From assembly GCA_002352125.1 (NCBI GenBank), contig DEHU01000211.1, forward strand, positions 14,465 through 25,535: a stretch of 11,071 nt of DNA, read 5' to 3'. Below are positions 7,323 to 11,071 of this stretch, one piece after another. Position numbers and translations under genes: made by a program. The notes below the pieces were generated by a model that had not been told where the DNA came from, searched no databases, and saw only the letters and a program-made list of their open reading frames with translations. Position 1 is the first letter of the stretch, and each line of letters opens with the position of its first letter. This DNA is from Competibacteraceae bacterium UBA2792. Its GTDB lineage: Bacteria; Pseudomonadota; Gammaproteobacteria; Competibacterales; Competibacteraceae.

Positions 7323-7523
7323 AGCTTGCGCTAAAGCTGTATGGCGGATACACGGGCGAATCTGCTACATTGGCACCCGTTAATTAACATTGTCTCCTAC
7401 GATCTTGCCTACCCGCGCTGTTTCCGCCGATCACGATTTTTCCGGTCGGCGCCCGATGCCGAACCCGTTGATGCGGTTTTGTCCTCAAGCTCGAACTCTG
7501 CCCCCCCGAAAGCGTCGCGAGCC

Positions 7524-8105
7524 ATGAAAGAATATGCCCTGATCCTGCTCAGCACGATTCTGGTCAACAACTACGTTTTGGTGAAATTCCTGGGCCTGTG
7601 TCCGTTCATGGGCGTCTCCCGCAAACTGGAGACCGCTATGGGCATGGGGCTGGCCACGACTTTCGTGCTGACCCTGTCGTCGGTCTGCGCCTATCTGACC
7701 GATCATTACCTGCTGATACCGCTGGGGTTGGAATACTTGCGCACCATCGCCTTCATCCTGGTGATTGCGGTGGTGGTGCAGTTCACCGAGATGGTCGTGC
7801 ACAAGACCAGCCCGGTTCTCTACCAGGCGTTGGGTATTTATTTGCCGCTGATCACCACCAATTGTGCGGTGTTGGCAGCGGCGTTGCTGAACGTGCAGGA
7901 ACGGCACGATTTTATCGCGTCGGCGCTATACGGTTGCGGCGCGGCGGTCGGATTTTCGCTGGTGATGGTTTTGTTCGCCGCCATGCGCGAGCGCATCGCC
8001 GTGGCGGATGTACCGATCCATTTTCGCGGCCCCGCTATCACCCTGATCACCGCCGGTCTGATGTCGCTGGCGTTCATGGGTTTCGCGGGACTGGTGCGGG
8101 GGTAA
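7524..8105 (+). CDS. rsxA: Rnf/Rsx electron transport complex subunit A
   Basis: This is an integral inner-membrane subunit of the Rnf (Rsx) complex, homologous to NqrE of the sodium-pumping NADH:quinone reductase. With the ATG at 7524 it is 193 residues, the same as E. coli RsxA, and begins [20 protein letters not shown] as the family does. About six membrane helices are visible. Cys26 in LGLCPF and Cys114 in TTNCAVL are the conserved membrane cysteines; in NqrD/NqrE the equivalent residues hold an iron-sulfur cluster between the two subunits, so RsxE would be the expected partner beyond this window. The frame is open back to an ATG at 7341, but those 61 residues are hydrophilic, unlike the family, and I excluded them. 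It is the first gene of the operon, four bases before rsxB. Confidence 0.95.
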   Translation: MKEYALILLSTILVNNYVLVKFLGLCPFMGVSRKLETAMGMGLATTFVLTLSSVCAYLTDHYLLIPLGLEYLRTIAFILVIAVVVQFTEMVVHKTSPVLYQALGIYLPLITTNCAVLAAALLNVQERHDFIASALYGCGAAVGFSLVMVLFAAMRERIAVADVPIHFRGPAITLITAGLMSLAFMGFAGLVRG

Positions 8106-8109
8106 TACC

Positions 8110-8682
8110 ATGTTCGTTGCCGTGATAGCCTTGGGTGTGCTGGCGGGGGCTTCGGGCCTGCTGCTGGGTTTCGCCGCCGTGCGTTTCCGGGTCGAAGGCG
8201 ATCCCATCGTCGAGAAAATCGATGCCATTTTGCCGCAAACCCAATGCGGCCAGTGCGGTTTCGCCGGTTGCCGGCCCTATGCCGAGGCCATCGCCGCCGG
8301 CGAAGCCGACATCAATCAGTGCCCGCCGGGCGGAGAGGGCGGCATTGCCGCTTTGGCCGAACTGCTGGGCCGCGATCCCAAACCGCTCAATCCCGAGAAC
8401 GGTGCCGAGAAGCCGAAAATGGTGGCGGTGATCGACGAACAAAACTGCATCGGCTGTACCCTGTGCATTCAGGCGTGCCCGGTCGATGCGATTCTCGGTG
8501 CCGCTAAACACATGCATACGGTGATCGCCAGGGAATGCACCGGTTGCGAGCTGTGCCTGGCTCCTTGTCCGGTGGATTGCATCCAGATGGTGCCGGTCGC
8601 CCAAACGATCGCGACCTGGAAATGGACCTATCCGGTCGTGGACGCAAAAACCGGGTCGCCCGCCGAAGCGAGCGTCGCATGA
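8110..8682 (+). CDS. rsxB: Rnf/Rsx electron transport complex subunit B (iron-sulfur protein)
   Basis: This 190-residue membrane-anchored ferredoxin-like protein passes electrons within the Rnf complex (E. coli RsxB is 192). An N-terminal helix (about 2-24) anchors it. A four-Cys iron-sulfur domain follows with Cys46, Cys49, Cys54 (CGQCGFAGC) and Cys71 (NQCPPGG). Two 4Fe-4S ferredoxin motifs come next: Cys113, 116, 119, 123 ([12 protein letters not shown]) and Cys143, 146, 149, 153 ([12 protein letters not shown]). No iron ligand is missing. The start is four bases after the rsxA stop, with a G-rich GGGGG near seven bases upstream. Its stop overlaps the rsxC start as ATGA, so translation is probably coupled. 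Confidence 0.96.
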   Translation: MFVAVIALGVLAGASGLLLGFAAVRFRVEGDPIVEKIDAILPQTQCGQCGFAGCRPYAEAIAAGEADINQCPPGGEGGIAALAELLGRDPKPLNPENGAEKPKMVAVIDEQNCIGCTLCIQACPVDAILGAAKHMHTVIARECTGCELCLAPCPVDCIQMVPVAQTIATWKWTYPVVDAKTGSPAEASVA

Positions 8683-10217
8683 GCGGATTGTTTTCGTTCC
8701 ACGGTGGATTGAAAACCGTTCGCCACAAGACCGAATCCAACCGGGAAGCGATTCGAGCGAGCGTTCTGCCCCAACGGTTGACGGTGCCGCTCCGCCAGCA
8801 CATCGGCGCCATCGCCAAACCGCTCGTGCAAGCCGGCGACCGGGTACTGAAGGGACAGATGATCGGCCAGCCGGATGGTTATATTAGCGCCGCCGTTCAT
8901 GCGCCAACTTCCGGGGTGGTGAAAGCGGTGGATCAGCGGCCAGTACCGCATCCCTCCGGTCTGCCGGACTGGTGCGTGACCATCGACAGCGATGGCGAAG
9001 AGCGTTGGATCGCGCGGGAGCCGGTAGATTACCGTCGATTGCATCCCAGCGCGCTGCGCAATCTGTTGCGCAACGCGGGCGTGGTCGGCTTGGGTGGCGC
9101 GGCGTTCCCCAGCGCGGTCAAGCTGAATCTGAGCGGTCATTGCGAGCGTTTGGAAACGCTGATCCTGAACGGTGCCGAGTGCGAACCGTGGATTACTTGC
9201 GACGACCGGATCATGCGCGAGCGCGCGGCGGAGATCGTCGCCGGTTTACACGTCATGGTGCATTTGCTGGAACCGCGCGAGGTGCTGATCGGCATCGAGG
9301 ACGATAAACCGGAAGCCATCGCTGCCATGACCGCCGCCTGTGCTGGGACGGGTTACGCGGTACGGGCGGTGCCGACCCGGTATCCCAGCGGCAGCGTCAA
9401 GCAACTGGTCAGATTGCTCACCGGCAAAGAAACGCCGGTCGATAGTTTGCCGGTCGATGTCGGCGTGCAGTGCTTCAACGTCGCCACCGCCTACACGGTC
9501 CACCGCGCGGTCGAGTGTGGCGAGCCCGTGATTTCCCGGATCGTCACCATCGCCGGCCACGTCAATCAGCCGCGTAACATCGAGTCGTTGTTGGGTGCGC
9601 CGTTCGCCGGGCTGGTCGCTCAGTGCGGCGGCTACCGGGACGGCGTCGAGCGGCTGATCATGGGCGGGCCAATGATGGGCTTCGCCCTGCACAGCGACGA
9701 GGTGCCGGTCACCAAAGCCACCAACTGCGTTCTCGCCGCCGGTGCGGCGGAACTGGCGCCGGAGCAGCCCGTGATGCCCTGCATCCGCTGCGGGGCTTGC
9801 GTAGAGGTTTGCCCGGCCGATCTGCTGCCGCAACAGTTGTATTGGCACGCCCGCGCCAAGGAGTTCGACAAAGCCCAGGATTACCACCTGTTCAGTTGCA
9901 TCGAGTGCGGCTGTTGCAGCTACGTTTGTCCTAGCCGCATCCCGTTAGTGCAGTACTACCGTTACGCCAAGAACGAAATCTGGGCACAGGAAAAGGAAAA
10001 ACAGAAAGCCGAACTCGCCCGGCAACGGCATCAAGCCCGCCAGGAGCGGCTGGAGCGCGAAAAGCAAGAGCGAGAAGCCAAATTGAGGCAAAAAGCGCCG
10101 CCTCGCGCCGAGCCGAACGCTGAAAAACCGAGTATCGAAACCGCCGTGGCCCGCGCCAAGGCCGCCCCGGCGCCGTCGCTGGCGACCGCCGCCGGAACCG
10201 GTCAGCAAACCGATTGA
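8679..10217 (+). CDS. rsxC: Rnf/Rsx electron transport complex subunit C
   Basis: This peripheral subunit is the expected NADH-binding, FMN-containing entry point of the complex. From the ATG overlapping the rsxB stop it is 512 residues, beginning [20 protein letters not shown] as in the family. An upstream open stretch from 8535 lies inside rsxB and is not used. Visible are the RnfC N-terminal lipoyl-like region (about 30-85), the nucleotide/flavin loop [11 protein letters not shown] (134-144) with [10 protein letters not shown] (164-173), the SLBB-like segment (about 285-335), and two 4Fe-4S motifs at Cys368/371/374/378 and Cys407/410/413/417. Residues about 436-472 are a highly charged Glu/Lys/Gln/Arg helix, then an Ala/Pro-rich tail ends the protein. 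It is far shorter than E. coli RsxC (about 740), which carries a long repetitive Ala/Lys-rich tail; the catalytic core is complete. Confidence 0.95.
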   Translation: MSGLFSFHGGLKTVRHKTESNREAIRASVLPQRLTVPLRQHIGAIAKPLVQAGDRVLKGQMIGQPDGYISAAVHAPTSGVVKAVDQRPVPHPSGLPDWCVTIDSDGEERWIAREPVDYRRLHPSALRNLLRNAGVVGLGGAAFPSAVKLNLSGHCERLETLILNGAECEPWITCDDRIMRERAAEIVAGLHVMVHLLEPREVLIGIEDDKPEAIAAMTAACAGTGYAVRAVPTRYPSGSVKQLVRLLTGKETPVDSLPVDVGVQCFNVATAYTVHRAVECGEPVISRIVTIAGHVNQPRNIESLLGAPFAGLVAQCGGYRDGVERLIMGGPMMGFALHSDEVPVTKATNCVLAAGAAELAPEQPVMPCIRCGACVEVCPADLLPQQLYWHARAKEFDKAQDYHLFSCIECGCCSYVCPSRIPLVQYYRYAKNEIWAQEKEKQKAELARQRHQARQERLEREKQEREAKLRQKAPPRAEPNAEKPSIETAVARAKAAPAPSLATAAGTGQQTD

Positions 10218-10223
10218 ACGCCC

Positions 10224-11071
10224 ATGCGCTTTAGAACGGTGACGTCTCCTCACGTCTTGGAGACAACTAGCGTCGGCCGAGTGATGCGCCGGGTGCTGTA
10301 CGCGATGATTCCCGGCATCGCCGCCCTGTGCTGGTTTTTCGGCTGGGGCGTGTTGATCAACCTCGCCATCGCTACCGGCGTTGCATTGGTTGCCGAGACG
10401 GCGATGCTGGCGGCGCGGGGCAAACCGTTGGCCTTGCATCTGGCCGATTACAGCGCGGTCGTCACCGCCTGGTTGCTGGCGGTGGCGCTGCCGCCGCTGG
10501 CCCCGTGGTGGCTGACGACGATTGGCGTGTTGTCGGCCATCGTCGTGGCCAAGCACCTGTACGGCGGACTGGGTTATAACCCGTTCAATCCGGCGATGAT
10601 CGGCTACGTGGTGTTGCTGATCTCGTTCCCGCGCGAGATGAGCACTTGGTTGATCCCGCACGGTCTCGACCAGCACCATGCGATGAGCTTGCCGGAAACG
10701 CTGCATGCGATTTTCTGGAGCGCGCTGCCGGCCCGCTTCGCCCCGGACGCACTGACTGGCGCCACGGCGCTCGATGTGTTGCGCACCAAGCTAGGACTCG
10801 GGTTAACCGTGACCGAGATTCGCAACAGCCCGGTGTTCGGTATCGTCGCCGGCCACGGCTGGGAGTGGGCGGCGCTGGGTTTTCTGGCCGGTGGATTGTG
10901 GCTGATCTACACGCGAACCGCCGACTGGCGCATCCCCGCCGGAATGCTGGGCGGGCTGGCGGTCATCTCGACGGTCTTTTACCTGATCGACCCGCAGCGG
11001 TACGCACCGCCGTGGTTTCATCTGTGGAGCGGCGCGGCGATTTTCGGCGCGTTTTTCATCGCCACCGATCC
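10224..11071 (+). CDS. rsxD: Rnf/Rsx electron transport complex subunit D, C-terminus missing
   Basis: This is an integral membrane flavoprotein of the Rnf complex, homologous to NqrB; it is cut by the right edge after 282 full codons, against about 350 in E. coli. My translation starts MRFRTVTSPHVLETTSVGRV, close to the family N-terminus. Several helices follow (about 24-62, 76-110, 122-136, 205-230, 238-255, 265-280). GLGYNPFNPAMIGY (115-128) is a strongly conserved RnfD/NqrB stretch. DALTGATALD (175-184) contains the TGAT flavinylation motif, where the final Thr181 should carry covalent FMN attached by the ApbE-type transferase. The start is six bases after the rsxC stop, with a poor Shine-Dalgarno sequence. 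rsxG and rsxE are expected downstream. Confidence 0.94.
   Translation, partial: MRFRTVTSPHVLETTSVGRVMRRVLYAMIPGIAALCWFFGWGVLINLAIATGVALVAETAMLAARGKPLALHLADYSAVVTAWLLAVALPPLAPWWLTTIGVLSAIVVAKHLYGGLGYNPFNPAMIGYVVLLISFPREMSTWLIPHGLDQHHAMSLPETLHAIFWSALPARFAPDALTGATALDVLRTKLGLGLTVTEIRNSPVFGIVAGHGWEWAALGFLAGGLWLIYTRTADWRIPAGMLGGLAVISTVFYLIDPQRYAPPWFHLWSGAAIFGAFFIATD

Larger units (their letters stand above)
7234..7523. other. Gap between argF and rsxA
   Basis: These 290 bases hold the argF 3' end and the presumed promoter of the rsx operon. Visible elements are a GC-rich stem-loop (7261-7294) and a TATAAT-containing palindrome (7306-7322). A weak TTGGCA at 7370-7375 has no good -10 partner, and seven C residues (7501-7507) lie shortly before rsxA. 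A frame in phase with rsxA is open from ATG 7341, but it is not part of the family protein. Confidence 0.6.

Noticed and set aside
7501..7507. Run of seven C upstream of rsxA as a phase-variation tract
   Set aside because: It is short, outside the coding region, and not placed between promoter elements I can identify.
7341..7523. N-terminal extension of RsxA from ATG 7341 (61 extra residues)
   Set aside because: The extension is hydrophilic and absent from the family; the ATG at 7524 gives exactly the normal 193-residue protein.
8535..8678. N-terminal extension of RsxC inside rsxB
   Set aside because: It overlaps intact rsxB coding sequence; the ATGA junction at 8679 gives the typical RsxC start.
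10244..10264. Inverted repeat GTCTCC/GGAGAC near the rsxD start
   Set aside because: Six-pair stem inside normal coding sequence for a conserved N-terminus; likely chance.

Overview
The window looks like an ordinary piece of chromosome from a GC-rich gammaproteobacterium. The closest relatives I can recall for most genes are enterobacterial or other gammaproteobacterial proteins: a yhiI-rbbA-yhhJ export cluster, a YihG-type acyltransferase, and an rnf/rsx cluster in the order A-B-C-D. I cannot name the genus. I see no rRNA, tRNA, CRISPR array, insertion sequence, integrase, phage gene or attachment site.

Left part (1-4346, minus strand): a three-gene transport operon, read right to left. It encodes a HlyD-type periplasmic adaptor (YhiI-like), an RbbA-like protein fusing two ATPase domains to an ABC-2 membrane domain, and a second ABC-2 permease (YhhJ-like) cut by the window's left edge. 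Adaptor and RbbA genes overlap by ATGA, and RbbA and the permease are one base apart, so the genes are almost certainly co-transcribed. Together they look like an inner-membrane exporter with an adaptor reaching towards the outer membrane; the substrate cannot be read from the sequence.

Middle (4347-6318): a roughly 316-base gap with one doubtful small ORF, then two minus-strand genes 13 bases apart, a zinc-ribbon NUDIX hydrolase followed by a membrane acyltransferase. A 179-base divergent region separates the NUDIX gene from argF. It holds a terminator-like hairpin on the plus strand and a second stem-loop.

Right part (6319-11071, plus strand): argF (ornithine carbamoyltransferase, arginine synthesis), a 290-base gap, then rsxA, rsxB, rsxC and a truncated rsxD. 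These encode part of the membrane-bound Rnf/Rsx electron-transfer complex, which links NADH and ferredoxin-type carriers to ion movement, or in E. coli keeps SoxR reduced. The order and tight spacing match the canonical operon; rsxG and rsxE would be expected past the right edge.

I found no convincing undescribed system. The points most worth a second look are the asymmetric ATP sites predicted in the RbbA-like protein, the structured argF leader, the palindrome upstream of rsxA, and the short C-terminal tail of RsxC.
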